From JAHJQQ01 sp964458835 (GTDB taxonomy: Bacteria; Pseudomonadota; Gammaproteobacteria; Thiohalobacterales; Thiohalobacteraceae): a stretch of 64,000 nucleotides of DNA. Below, in pieces: positions 34,126 to 42,950 of the stretch (positions within the stretch are counted from its first letter, which is position 1; every line of letters starts with the position of its first letter). Position numbers and translations under genes: made by a program. The stretch lies in NCBI GenBank assembly GCA_964458835.1, contig CAYWKV010000002.1, positions 7,709 through 71,708 on the forward strand. Reading direction: 5' to 3'. The notes beneath the pieces are model-generated. The model worked only from the letters and a program-made list of their open reading frames with translations, was not told where the DNA came from and did not search any database.

Positions 34126-35499
34126 TCAGAGGAAGGTGACGCCGACCTGGAACAGCCGCTCCACATCGGCGACGCGCCGCTTGTCGACGAGGAACAGGAT
34201 CACATGGTCGCCGCTCTCGATGACGGTATCGTGATGGGCGATGATCACCTCGTCGCCGCGCACGATGGCACCGATGGTGGTGCCCACCGGCAGCTTGATA
34301 TCCTCCAGCGCGCGTCCCACGACCTTCGAGGTCTTGGGGTCGCCATGAGCCACGGCTTCGATGGCCTCGGCCGCTCCGCGGCGCAGGGAGTGCACCGCCA
34401 CCACGTCGCCGCGCCGGACGTGCGTGAGCAGGCTGCCGATGGTGGCCTGCTGCGGCGAGAGCGCAATGTCGATGGCCTCGCTCTGCACCAGATCCACGTA
34501 GGCGGCGCGATTGATCAGCGACATCACCTTGCGTGCACCGAGGCGCTTGGCCAGCATGGCCGACAGAATGTTCGCCTCCTCATCGTTGGTCAACGCGCAG
34601 AACACGTCGGTGTTCTCGATGTTCTCCTCGAGCAGCAGCTCCTCGTCGGCGGCATCGCCCAGCAGCACGATGGTGTTTTCCAGGCTTTCGGACAGCATGC
34701 GGGTGCGTTCCGGGTTGCGGTCGATCAGCTTGACCTGATAGCGCCCCTCCAGCGCCTGCGCGAGACGCATGCCGATATTGCCGCCGCCCGCCAGTATGAC
34801 GCGTTTGATCGGGCGGTCCTCCCGGCGCAGCTCGCCCATCACGGCACGTATGTCGCTGCGCGCCGCGACGAAGAACACCTCATCGTCCACCTCGATGACG
34901 GTGTCGCCCTCCGGGGTGATCGGCCGGCCGCGCCGGAAGATCGCCGCGACGCGCGCCTTGGCCTTGGGCAGCTGATCACGCAGGGCGCGCAGCTCCTGGC
35001 CGACCAGCGGACCGCCGTAATAGGTGCGCAGCGCCACCAGCTGCACCTTGCCGTCCGCGAAATCCAACACCTGCAGGGCGCCGGGATAGTCGATCAGCCG
35101 CTGCACGTAATCCGTCACCAGCTGCTCCGGACTGATCAGGACGTCGATGGGCAGGGCATCCTGCGAGAACAGGCGCGGCTGACTGAGGAACTCCGCGGCG
35201 CGCACGCGTGCGATCTTGGTCGGGGTGTGAAACAGCGTGTACGCGACCTGACAGGCGATCATGTTGGTCTCGTCGCTGTTGGTCACGGCGATGATCATGT
35301 CGGCATCCTCGGCGCCGGCGCGCTGCAGCACATCCGGATGGGCACCGTGGCCGACCACGGTACGGATGTCCAGGCGATCCTGCAATTCCAGCAGGATGCG
35401 GCTGTTGGCGTCGACGACGGTGATGTCATTGAACTCACTGGCGAGGTTGTCCGCCACGGAGGAGCCCACCTGGCCGGCACCGAGAATGATGATCTTCAT
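34126..35499 (-). CDS. trkA: Trk system potassium uptake protein TrkA
   Basis: TrkA (457 residues) is the cytoplasmic regulatory subunit with two RCK units, each of an NAD-binding Rossmann domain and a TrkA-C domain. The glycine motifs are KIIILGAGQVGSSVADNLA (2-20) and RVILAGGGNIGMRLAQALE (about 232-250). ATP/NAD(H) binding controls TrkH. The ATG at 35499 gives MKIIILGAG, the normal start. A GTG two codons upstream is less likely. It lies between ntrX and trkH and completes the standard rsmB-ntrYX-trkAH order. Confidence 0.97.
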   Translation of the reverse strand: MKIIILGAGQVGSSVADNLASEFNDITVVDANSRILLELQDRLDIRTVVGHGAHPDVLQRAGAEDADMIIAVTNSDETNMIACQVAYTLFHTPTKIARVRAAEFLSQPRLFSQDALPIDVLISPEQLVTDYVQRLIDYPGALQVLDFADGKVQLVALRTYYGGPLVGQELRALRDQLPKAKARVAAIFRRGRPITPEGDTVIEVDDEVFFVAARSDIRAVMGELRREDRPIKRVILAGGGNIGMRLAQALEGRYQVKLIDRNPERTRMLSESLENTIVLLGDAADEELLLEENIENTDVFCALTNDEEANILSAMLAKRLGARKVMSLINRAAYVDLVQSEAIDIALSPQQATIGSLLTHVRRGDVVAVHSLRRGAAEAIEAVAHGDPKTSKVVGRALEDIKLPVGTTIGAIVRGDEVIIAHHDTVIESGDHVILFLVDKRRVADVERLFQVGVTFL

Positions 35500-35587
35500 G
35501 GGCACACCCGCACGCGGGAACGCGCCGTGCCAAACGGAAACAGAGGCTCATCCGACGAACCGACCCGTGAATGCCGCATAACTTGGA

Positions 35588-36949
35588 TCACTTCCCCTTG
35601 GTGTCGATGCCGAGCGCCTTGAGCTTGCGGTACAGATGAGTCCGCTCCATGCCGACGCGCTTGGCCAGCTTGCCCACACTGCCGCCGACGTCGGCCAGCT
35701 GATGTTCCAGGTAGGCCTTCTCGAACTGCTCGCGCGCCTCGCGCAGCGGCAGATCGAAGGGCAGGGCGGCGCCACCCGCAGCGGCGGCCACCGCCTGTGC
35801 GCCCAGCGCGGAATCCACTTCCTCGACCGTGATCTCCTCGCCGGCGCCGAGGATCAGCAGGCGCTGCACGAGGTTCTTCAGCTCACGGATATTGCCCGGC
35901 CAGGCGTGGTTGCGCAGGCGGTTCTGCGCCGCCACGGAGAAATGCCGGTAGGGCAGCGCCTCGCGGGTCACGAAGAAGTCGACATAGTAGTTGAGCAGAT
36001 CGGGAATGTCTTCGCAGTGTTCCGCCAGCGCCGGAATGCGCAGCGGTACCACATTCAGGTGGTAGTACAGGTCTTCGCGGAAATCGCCGGCGGCGACCTC
36101 CTGGGTCAGGTCGCGATGGGTGGCCGCTATGATGCGCACATCGACCCGCACCGGCTCGCTGCCGCCCTGGCGCAGGAACGAGCGGGTTTCCAGGACCGAC
36201 AGCAGCCGCGCCTGCGTCTGCTCGTCCATGTCTGCGATGTCATCGAGATAGAGGGTGCCACCGTGGGCCTGCTCGAAGCGCCCGTAGCTCAACCGCCCGC
36301 CCTCTTCGCTGCCGAACAGTTCGACGGCCGAGGTGTGCGGCGACATCGAGCCCACGCCGACCTCGACGAACGGGCCCTGACGGCGCGCGCTGTGGTTGTG
36401 GAGGTAATGCGCGAAGGTCTTCTTGCCGGCGCCCGGCTCGCCCGTGATCAGCACCCAGCTGTCGTGCTGGGCGATGCGCCGCGCCTGTTCGCGCAGCCGC
36501 TGCATGGCCTCGCTGCGCCCGACCGGCTCCGGAACGATGGGCTCGAGGCGCTTGAGGCCGGTGTTCTCGCGCGCCAGCTGATCGGCCTCCAGGGCACGTT
36601 CCACCGTGAGCAGGAGCTTGGCCAGCGAAATGGGCTTCTCGATGAAGTCATAGGCGCCCAGGCGCGTCGCCTCGACCGCCGTCTCGACCGTCCCATGACC
36701 GGACATGACGATCACGGGGCACGGCAGGGCGCCGCCGTCGCTCCATTCGCGCAGCAGGGTGATGCCGTCGACGTCCTCCATCCAGATATCGAGCAGGATC
36801 AGGTCGGGCCGCCGGGCGCGGCGCGCACGGCGCGCGGCCTCGCCGTTTTCGGCGACGCCGACCTCGTAGCCCTCTTCCTCGAGGATCTCCTGGACCAGGG
36901 AGCGGATGTCCGGCTCGTCATCCACCACCAGTATGTATGCAGCCGCCAT
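35588..36949 (-). CDS. ntrX: NtrX-type response regulator, GAFTGA loop absent
   Basis: This 453-residue regulator has a receiver domain (phospho-acceptor Asp54 region LILLDIWMEDVDG, Lys in DFIEKPIS), a central AAA+ domain and a Fis-type HTH (GSVGKLAKRVGMERTHLYRKL, in part). In the AAA+ domain the Walker A is GEPGAGKKTF rather than GESGTGKE, the Walker B is TLYLDDIADM, and the segment after ELFGSEEG is GRLSYGRFEQAHGG. The GAFTGA sequence that contacts sigma-54 is missing. It probably does not activate sigma-54 promoters. It follows ntrY by 67 bases, its cognate kinase. Confidence 0.9.
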   Translation of the reverse strand: MAAAYILVVDDEPDIRSLVQEILEEEGYEVGVAENGEAARRARRARRPDLILLDIWMEDVDGITLLREWSDGGALPCPVIVMSGHGTVETAVEATRLGAYDFIEKPISLAKLLLTVERALEADQLARENTGLKRLEPIVPEPVGRSEAMQRLREQARRIAQHDSWVLITGEPGAGKKTFAHYLHNHSARRQGPFVEVGVGSMSPHTSAVELFGSEEGGRLSYGRFEQAHGGTLYLDDIADMDEQTQARLLSVLETRSFLRQGGSEPVRVDVRIIAATHRDLTQEVAAGDFREDLYYHLNVVPLRIPALAEHCEDIPDLLNYYVDFFVTREALPYRHFSVAAQNRLRNHAWPGNIRELKNLVQRLLILGAGEEITVEEVDSALGAQAVAAAAGGAALPFDLPLREAREQFEKAYLEHQLADVGGSVGKLAKRVGMERTHLYRKLKALGIDTKGK

Positions 36950-37016
36950 AGTTGTTGGGTCTGTTTGGTGGGCTATCGCACCGGCAGAGATTCGGGCGCC
37001 GGGCTGAGTATAAACC

Positions 37017-39233
37017 CTATGCGGGCGGTTGCACCAAGGCGGCCGCCGGTGCGGTTGCGGGCACCTCGACGGCGCGCAAGCGGATGCGCACCAGCGCGCC
37101 GCCCTCCGGCGCGTTTTCGGCGATCACCATGCCGCCGTGCTCCTCGACGATCTTCTTGACGATCGCCAGGCCGAGCCCGGTACCCTTGGGTTTGGTCGTC
37201 ACGTAGGGCTCGAACAGCTGGTTCAGGACCGTGTCGTTGAAGCCCGGCCCGCCGTCGCTCACGGACAGCTCGACGAAGCGCCGTTCGTCCTCGACCGCCA
37301 CGCGGGTATGCAACATGATGTGCACACCGGGCGGAAGGCCCACAACCGCCTCCTGGGCATTCTTGATCAGGTTGTGCAGCAGCTGCCGCATACGGCCGGC
37401 ATCCGCCTCCACATACGGATTGCCTGGATCCAGTTCGGCACCGACGCGCTGGTTGCCGCCGGCGCCGCGGTACAAATCGAGCACTTCGCGCACCAGGCGA
37501 TTGAGATGCACAGGGCGCAGCTGGACCTGTGGGGCGCGTGCATATTCGGAAAAGGCGTTGACCATCTCCTTCATGGTCTCCACCTGCTGCACGATGGTGT
37601 GCGTGGACCGGTCGAGGATCTCGGCATCCTCGGGCGCCATGCGCTCGAGGAATTTGCGTCGCAGGCGCTCCGCCGACAGCTGGATGGGCGTCAGCGGGTT
37701 CTTGATCTCGTGGGCGAGACGCCGCGCCACCTCGCCCCAGGCGGCGTCGCGCTGAGCCTGGATCAGCGCGGTGATGTCGTCCAGCACCAGGACCAGCCCG
37801 CCCGGCCGGGCGGCATCGCCGGGCAGCGTCGCCGCCCGGCAGATCAGCACCTGCCGGCCGTGCGTACCGAACAGCGTCACCTCCTCGGTCCACTGACCGC
37901 TCGCCTCGCGGCGCCGCGCCAGGATCACGTTGATCAGCGGCTGCAGATACTGGTGCTGCCCGGCCAGGTGTTCCAGTGCGATGCCGGCACAGTCCTGCGG
38001 ATTCAGATCGAGAATGCGCCCGGCGGCGTCGTTCACGGTCCGTACCTGCAGATCCGGCGCGAGACTGACGACGCCGGACGACAGATTCGCCAGCAGCGCC
38101 TCGAGATAGGTACGCTGACCTTCGATCTGCTGCTGGCTGCGGCTCGCCTCGTCGCGCGCATAGGCCAGGCGGCGCGTCATCACGTTGAAGGACTGCACGA
38201 GGATGCCGAGCTCGTCGTTGCCGCTGACGGGCAGCTGATGGCTGTAGTCGCCGTCGGCCACCGCGCGCGTGCCTTCGGCCAGATCGCGGATGGGTGCGAC
38301 CAGCCGACGCGCGGAATAGAAGGCCGCCCAGACCGCCGACAGCAGACTGAGCAGCAGCACCAGCGACAGCGTCAGTGTATAGCTGTGCTTGAGGGGCACG
38401 CGCAGATAGGCGAGCTCTTTATAGCGTGCATAGGCGTCCTGGACGCGATCCGCCTTGGCGCTGAGCCGCTCGGGGACACTGTAGAGCGCCTGCAGGATAC
38501 GCGTTTCGGCGCCCGGTCCGCCGGACGGGACCGGCACCACGGCGCGGATCTGCAGCTCGTCGCCGATGGGATCGAGGCCGACGTAGGGCTGGCCCTGGCG
38601 CACCTGCTGCAGGACGGTGTCCGTCGGCCGGTCGGGAACGATCTGCGTGGCCTCCAGGCTGCTCGAGGCGATGATGCGGCCGTTGGCGCCGATCAGGGTC
38701 AGCTCGCCGGCACCGGACCGCACGCGCAGGTCGAACAGGCTGAGCGGGGCGAGCGGCGATGGCACCTCAGTGAGTTCGTCGGCGAGCCGCTGGCTGAGAT
38801 GGAGCAGGTCGCGCAGACGCACGTCGAAGGCCGACCGGCTCAGCTCCAGTGCGTCCTCCAGCGACGCCTCGATTTGCACGTCGAACCAGCTGTCGATGCC
38901 ACGCTGCAGGAACTGCAGCGAGAAGTAGTACACCACCGACACCGGCAGCACGGCGAGCACCACGAACATCAGTACCAAGCGCGCGGTCAGGCGGGCACCG
39001 GCGACGCGGCGGCGGTACTGCACCAGCAACCAGTAGAGGTTGGCCCCGATGAGCCCCGTCAGCACCACCAGGCCGAGTGCATTGGTCAGCAGCAGCAGGG
39101 AATACATGCGCCCGAATTGCTCGGAGTTGTGGGTGGCGTCGCTCATGAACGACAGCGACACCAGCAGCAGTACGAAGAGCGCGAGCATCGGCAGCAGCCC
39201 GCGGCCGTAGCGCCTCACTGCAGCAGCCGCCAT
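37017..39233 (-). CDS. ntrY: NtrY-type sensor histidine kinase
   Basis: NtrY (738 residues) is a membrane sensor kinase. Two N-terminal membrane hairpins (about 10-80) precede a periplasmic-like sensor region and another helix (YTLTLSLVLLLSLLSAVWAAF). HAMP, PAS and the kinase core follow. The H-box is RRLAHEIKNPLTPIQLSAERL (in part, RRLAHEIKNPLTPIQL), with N, G1 (DGGPGFND) and G2 (GTGLGLAIVKK) boxes intact. The start at 39233 gives an N-terminal helix and overlaps the end of the DUF4390 gene by 19 bases. It forms the kinase partner of NtrX, a pair linked to nitrogen and redox adaptation in other bacteria. Confidence 0.93.
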   Translation of the reverse strand: MAAAAVRRYGRGLLPMLALFVLLLVSLSFMSDATHNSEQFGRMYSLLLLTNALGLVVLTGLIGANLYWLLVQYRRRVAGARLTARLVLMFVVLAVLPVSVVYYFSLQFLQRGIDSWFDVQIEASLEDALELSRSAFDVRLRDLLHLSQRLADELTEVPSPLAPLSLFDLRVRSGAGELTLIGANGRIIASSSLEATQIVPDRPTDTVLQQVRQGQPYVGLDPIGDELQIRAVVPVPSGGPGAETRILQALYSVPERLSAKADRVQDAYARYKELAYLRVPLKHSYTLTLSLVLLLSLLSAVWAAFYSARRLVAPIRDLAEGTRAVADGDYSHQLPVSGNDELGILVQSFNVMTRRLAYARDEASRSQQQIEGQRTYLEALLANLSSGVVSLAPDLQVRTVNDAAGRILDLNPQDCAGIALEHLAGQHQYLQPLINVILARRREASGQWTEEVTLFGTHGRQVLICRAATLPGDAARPGGLVLVLDDITALIQAQRDAAWGEVARRLAHEIKNPLTPIQLSAERLRRKFLERMAPEDAEILDRSTHTIVQQVETMKEMVNAFSEYARAPQVQLRPVHLNRLVREVLDLYRGAGGNQRVGAELDPGNPYVEADAGRMRQLLHNLIKNAQEAVVGLPPGVHIMLHTRVAVEDERRFVELSVSDGGPGFNDTVLNQLFEPYVTTKPKGTGLGLAIVKKIVEEHGGMVIAENAPEGGALVRIRLRAVEVPATAPAAALVQPPA

Positions 39234-39811
39234 TGATACCACTCGCTGTCCAGGCGCCACTGGTCCGAGACGTAGGCCCACAGCCGCATGGGCGTGGGCA
39301 GCTCCTCGACGTCCAGGGTGGCGCGCATCCGCGCGAAGTAGGTCTTGCCGGGGTTCAGCAGGCGCTCGTCGAGCATGGGAAAGCTGCGCACGACGCCGAC
39401 GGCGTACAGGGCGTCGTCGAGGGTGGTATAGCTGTGCCGCGTATCGGTGTTCAGATTGTGCACCAGATAGCGGTCCGACAGGGCGTGGAACTGCAGGCGA
39501 GAGCGCTGGTTCAGCACGGCCACCGATTCGTCCCAGAGCCAGCGGCGTTCCTCTTCGACGCGGATCTCGATGCGCAGCACCAGCGGAAGCCCGCTGTGCA
39601 GGGCGCCCAGTGCCTCCTCGCTGAAGCGGAAATCGATATTGGCATCCAGCAGAAAGACGCCCCGCTCGAGCCGCGAGCGGACGTCGCGCACCGTGAAATA
39701 GCCGGATTCCTGCGCCTGCGCCAGGGGCGCGAGACACAGCCACGCCCACCCGACCAGTAAAAGCCAGGCACGGGACCGGTGGCATGGCCTCGCCAGACAC
39801 CCTCCTTGCAT
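39215..39811 (-). CDS. Exported DUF4390 family protein
   Basis: A 198-residue protein that begins with a basic, hydrophobic signal segment (HRSRAWLLLVGWAWLCLAPLAQA, cleavage likely after AQA at about 33) and continues as a beta-rich periplasmic domain. Conserved-looking features are ESGYFTVRDVRSRLERGVFLLDANIDFRFSEEAL (in parts: YFTVRDVRSRLERG, LDANIDFRFSEEAL), RWLWDESVAVLNQR, LVHNLNTDTRHSYTTL and the C-terminal LWAYVSDQWRLDSEWYQWRL. This matches the DUF4390 proteins found between rsmB and ntrY in Gammaproteobacteria. Overlap with ntrY suggests a role tied to that sensor, but none is proven. Confidence 0.87.
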   Translation of the reverse strand: MQGGCLARPCHRSRAWLLLVGWAWLCLAPLAQAQESGYFTVRDVRSRLERGVFLLDANIDFRFSEEALGALHSGLPLVLRIEIRVEEERRWLWDESVAVLNQRSRLQFHALSDRYLVHNLNTDTRHSYTTLDDALYAVGVVRSFPMLDERLLNPGKTYFARMRATLDVEELPTPMRLWAYVSDQWRLDSEWYQWRLLQ

Positions 39812-39825
39812 GCGCTCAGCAGTCC

Positions 39826-41151
39826 TCAGGTCAGTTTCACCAGGCAAGCATAATAGAAGCCGTCCATGCCCACGCCGTCGGTGTCGGCATCGCCCGGCAG
39901 TATTTGTCGGCCGTGACGGCGGGCCGTGCCCCAGGCGACGTCCGGCCACCACTCTTCGGCATCGGCGCACCGCTGCAGAAACGCGGCGATCTGTTCTTCG
40001 TTCTCCTGTCGCAGCACGGAGCAGGTCGCGTATACCAGCATACCGCCGGGGGCGAGCAACGGCCACAACGCGTCCAGCAGGCGCGCCTGCGACCGCGCCA
40101 GCGCATCGAGGTCGGATGCGCGCCGCAGCGATTTGATGTCGGGATGCCGGCGGATCACGCCCGTGGCGGAGCAGGGCGCATCCAGCAGGATGCGGTCGAA
40201 CGGCCGGCGGTCCCACCAGCCGTCCGGCGCGCCTGCATCGCCCACCGTGACGGTCGCATCGAGCCGCAGGCGCGCGAGGTTTTCATGGATGCGCCCGGCG
40301 CGCTGCGCGTCGTTGTCCAACGCCACCAGCTCGGCGAGCCGCGGCTGCAGCTCCAGGATGTGCGCGGTCTTGCCGCCGGGGGCAGCGCAGGCATCCAGTA
40401 CGCGCATTCCCGGATGAGTATCGAGCAGCACGGCTGCGAGCTGCGCCGCGCCATCCTGCACCGACACCTGGCCGTCTTGAAAGCCCGGCAGGCGCTCGAC
40501 GCCCACCGGCGTCGCGAGCGCCAGTCCCTGGGGCGCGGATTGGAGCGCAGCGTGCGCCAGACCCGCGGCATCCAGGGCGTGCCCGTAAGCCTCCCGGTCG
40601 AGCCGCCGGACATTGACGCGCAATACCAGAGGCGGGCGTTCATTGTTGGCCGTCAGGACACGCTGCCAGTCGTCCGGCCAGTCGCTGCGCAGCCGTTCGA
40701 TCAGCCAGCGCGGATGCGCCCAGCGCCCCTCGTCGCTCGCATCGGCGAGGGCATCGAGCTCCGCGCGCCGGCGCTGGTAGCCTCTGAGGACAGCGTTGGC
40801 GAGCGGCACGGCCCAGCGCTTGCCGGTGGCGCGCACCGCTTCGACGGTCATGTGGACCGCGGCATGGGGCGCAACGGCCGTATACCCCAACTGATACAGG
40901 CCGACGAGCAGCAGGGCGTCGATATCGCGGTCCTTGGCCTTCAACGGCTGCCGGAGCAGTTGCGCGCGCAGAGCCTCCAGCCGGAACCGCCAGCGCAGCA
41001 CACCGTACACGAGCTCCTGGGCCAGACCACGGTCGGCAGGCTCACAGCGGGCGAGCAGCTCGGGCAGCACCAGACTCAGCGAACGCCGGGCCCCGACGAC
41101 CTGGGCGACGGCCTCGCCGGCGAGCGTCCGTACCCCGACGGAGGCGGCCAT
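39826..41151 (-). CDS. rsmB: 16S rRNA m5C967 methyltransferase
   Basis: RsmB (441 residues, also Sun) methylates C967 of 16S rRNA. An N-terminal NusB-like RNA-binding domain (RSLSLVLPELLARCEPADRGLAQELVYGVLRWR, seen as LAQELVYGVLRW) is followed by the Rossmann methyltransferase: motif I VLDACAAPGGKTAHIL (about 252-267), the PCSATGVIRRHPDIK catalytic-cysteine region, and VYATCSVLRQENEEQI with the second cysteine (motif VI). The start follows the translation of fmt closely, 11 bases between fmt's stop and rsmB's start, as is usual for the def-fmt-rsmB order. Confidence 0.96.
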   Translation of the reverse strand: MAASVGVRTLAGEAVAQVVGARRSLSLVLPELLARCEPADRGLAQELVYGVLRWRFRLEALRAQLLRQPLKAKDRDIDALLLVGLYQLGYTAVAPHAAVHMTVEAVRATGKRWAVPLANAVLRGYQRRRAELDALADASDEGRWAHPRWLIERLRSDWPDDWQRVLTANNERPPLVLRVNVRRLDREAYGHALDAAGLAHAALQSAPQGLALATPVGVERLPGFQDGQVSVQDGAAQLAAVLLDTHPGMRVLDACAAPGGKTAHILELQPRLAELVALDNDAQRAGRIHENLARLRLDATVTVGDAGAPDGWWDRRPFDRILLDAPCSATGVIRRHPDIKSLRRASDLDALARSQARLLDALWPLLAPGGMLVYATCSVLRQENEEQIAAFLQRCADAEEWWPDVAWGTARRHGRQILPGDADTDGVGMDGFYYACLVKLT

Positions 41152-41162
41152 CGTCCGGCGAC

Positions 41163-42101
41163 TCAGGGCCGGGCCGCCGGGCCCAGACGCACGCCCACCA
41201 ACGGCGCCTGGCTGTTGACCAGATCCGCCGCGCCGACGCACCGCCCCCCCGGCAGCTGCACCTCCAGCAGGCGCAGGCAGTCCTCGCCGCAGGCGACGTC
41301 CACGCCGGCCTGCCCCGCCTGCAGAATCGTGCCGGGCTCTCCGGCGCCCGGAATGCATCCGGCGCGCCACACCCGCAGTACCTGATCGCGGAGTACGGTC
41401 TGCGTGACCGGCCAGGGGTTGAACGCATTCACCTGGCGCAGCAGTTCGGCCGCTGGCCGCCGCCAGTCCAGCTCGGCCTCGGCCTTGTCGAGCTTGGCCG
41501 CGTAGGTTACTTGTGCGTCGTCCTGCGGCTCCGCGCGGAGCGTATCCGCGAGCAGGGCTTCGAGGTTGGCGGCGAGCAGGTCGCCGCCCATGGCCGCGAG
41601 GCGGTCGTGCAGGTCGGCAGCCGTGTCCGCGGGACCGATGGTGCAGGCGGCCTTGGCCAGCATCGGGCCGGTATCCAGCCCGGCCTCCATGCGCATGAGC
41701 GTGATCCCGGTCTCACGGTCACCCGCCAGTATGGCGCGCTGGATGGGTGCCGCGCCGCGCCAACGCGGCAGCAGGGAGGCGTGCACGTTGACGCAGCCGC
41801 GGGTCGGCAGCGCCAGGACGGCCTGGGGCAGGATCAGGCCATAGGCGACGACCACCAGAAGGTCCGGGCGATAGGCCGCCAGCCCGGCCTGCGCCTCGGG
41901 CGTCTTCAGCGTGAGCGGCTGCTCGACGGGAATGCCGTGCGCCAGCGCCGTTTCCTTGACCGGGCTGGCACGCAGCCTGCGGCCGCGTCCCGCGGGCCGG
42001 TCAGGCTGGGTGTAAACGGCGACGACGGAATGCGCGCCGGCGAGGAGGGCACGCAGGGAGGGCACCGCGAATTCCGGTGTGCCGGCGAAGACGATCCTCA
42101 T
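41163..42101 (-). CDS. fmt: Methionyl-tRNA formyltransferase
   Basis: Fmt (312 residues) formylates initiator methionyl-tRNA using 10-formyltetrahydrofolate. The start MRIVFAGTPEFAVPSLRAL gives the standard N-terminus. The catalytic triad Asn-His-Asp is in VNVHASLLPRWRGAAPIQ (about 106-123) and the downstream ETGITLMRMEAGLDTGPML. The C-terminal OB-like domain follows with FNPWPVTQTVL. It sits between def and rsmB in the conserved order. Confidence 0.97.
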   Translation of the reverse strand: MRIVFAGTPEFAVPSLRALLAGAHSVVAVYTQPDRPAGRGRRLRASPVKETALAHGIPVEQPLTLKTPEAQAGLAAYRPDLLVVVAYGLILPQAVLALPTRGCVNVHASLLPRWRGAAPIQRAILAGDRETGITLMRMEAGLDTGPMLAKAACTIGPADTAADLHDRLAAMGGDLLAANLEALLADTLRAEPQDDAQVTYAAKLDKAEAELDWRRPAAELLRQVNAFNPWPVTQTVLRDQVLRVWRAGCIPGAGEPGTILQAGQAGVDVACGEDCLRLLEVQLPGGRCVGAADLVNSQAPLVGVRLGPAARP

Positions 42102-42195
42102 GAAGACAGCACGACCTTTGCGGCTGATGACGGTAAGTAAAGTGCGGCCATTGTAACCGCTGGCCGACCGGATCGCAGCGCGGGAACAATAACTA

Positions 42196-42741
42196 CTAAA
42201 TGATGGGCTCGGCGTGACGCTCGGCGGCGGCCGGCTGTGTGTCGCCGTGGCGCTGAGCCTTCTCCAGCTTCTTGCGGATGCGCTGACGCTTGAGGCTCGA
42301 GACGTAGTCGACGAACAGCTTGCCGTCCAGATGGTCGATCTCGTGCTGGATACAGACCGCCAGGAGACCGTCGGTCTCGAGCTCGAATGCCTTGCCGTCA
42401 CGGTCCAGGGCACGCACCCGGACGCGCTCGGCGCGCCGGACCTTCTCGTAGAAACCGGGCACCGACAGGCAGCCCTCCTCCATTTCCTCGGTCCCCTGCC
42501 GATCTAGGATCTCGGGATTGATGAAGGTCAGCGGCTGGTTCTTCTCCTCGCTGACATCCACGACGAGGACGCGGCGATGCACGTTCACCTGCGTGGCCGC
42601 GAGCCCGATGCCGGGAGCGGCATACATGGTCTCGAACATGTCGTCCACCAGACGCCTGACCTCGGCATCGACGGTCTCGACCGGCTGCGCGCGGGTGCGC
42701 AGTCGCGAATCGGGGAAATGCAGGATTTCGAGCTTGGCCAT
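42196..42741 (-). CDS. def: Peptide deformylase
   Basis: Def (181 residues) removes the N-formyl group from nascent proteins and binds one metal ion. All three motifs are present: GIGLAATQV (about 45-53), EGCLSVPGFY (about 89-98) with the metal-binding Cys, and QHEIDHLDGKLFVDYV (about 132-147) with two metal-binding His and the catalytic Glu. The C-terminal tail is about 15 residues longer than in E. coli. It begins the def-fmt-rsmB unit and is divergent from the LysM gene; the 209 bases between them carry both promoters, which I could not place with confidence. Confidence 0.97.
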   Translation of the reverse strand: MAKLEILHFPDSRLRTRAQPVETVDAEVRRLVDDMFETMYAAPGIGLAATQVNVHRRVLVVDVSEEKNQPLTFINPEILDRQGTEEMEEGCLSVPGFYEKVRRAERVRVRALDRDGKAFELETDGLLAVCIQHEIDHLDGKLFVDYVSSLKRQRIRKKLEKAQRHGDTQPAAAERHAEPII

Positions 42742-42950
42742 GTGCGGTCGGTCACAACGCTTTCACGCGTTCGGGCATGTTGCTAAAGTAAATTCGGTAA
42801 CGTAGCGATAATAATGGAATTCGAGCCCTGGTTTCCACACTTTCTGGGGTGGGGTTTTTGGGCTAGACTGCGGTGGCGTCGGATCTGGGCTACAGTTCCC
42901 CGCCGCCATTCGGCGGTCGGCCGCACAACAACAGCTGCATAGGGATGCAT

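Noticed and set aside
42742..42950. A promoter for def and the LysM gene with clear -35/-10 boxes
   Set aside because: Several weak AT-rich candidates exist (around TTGCTAAAG and GATAATAATGG) but none has good spacing on either strand.
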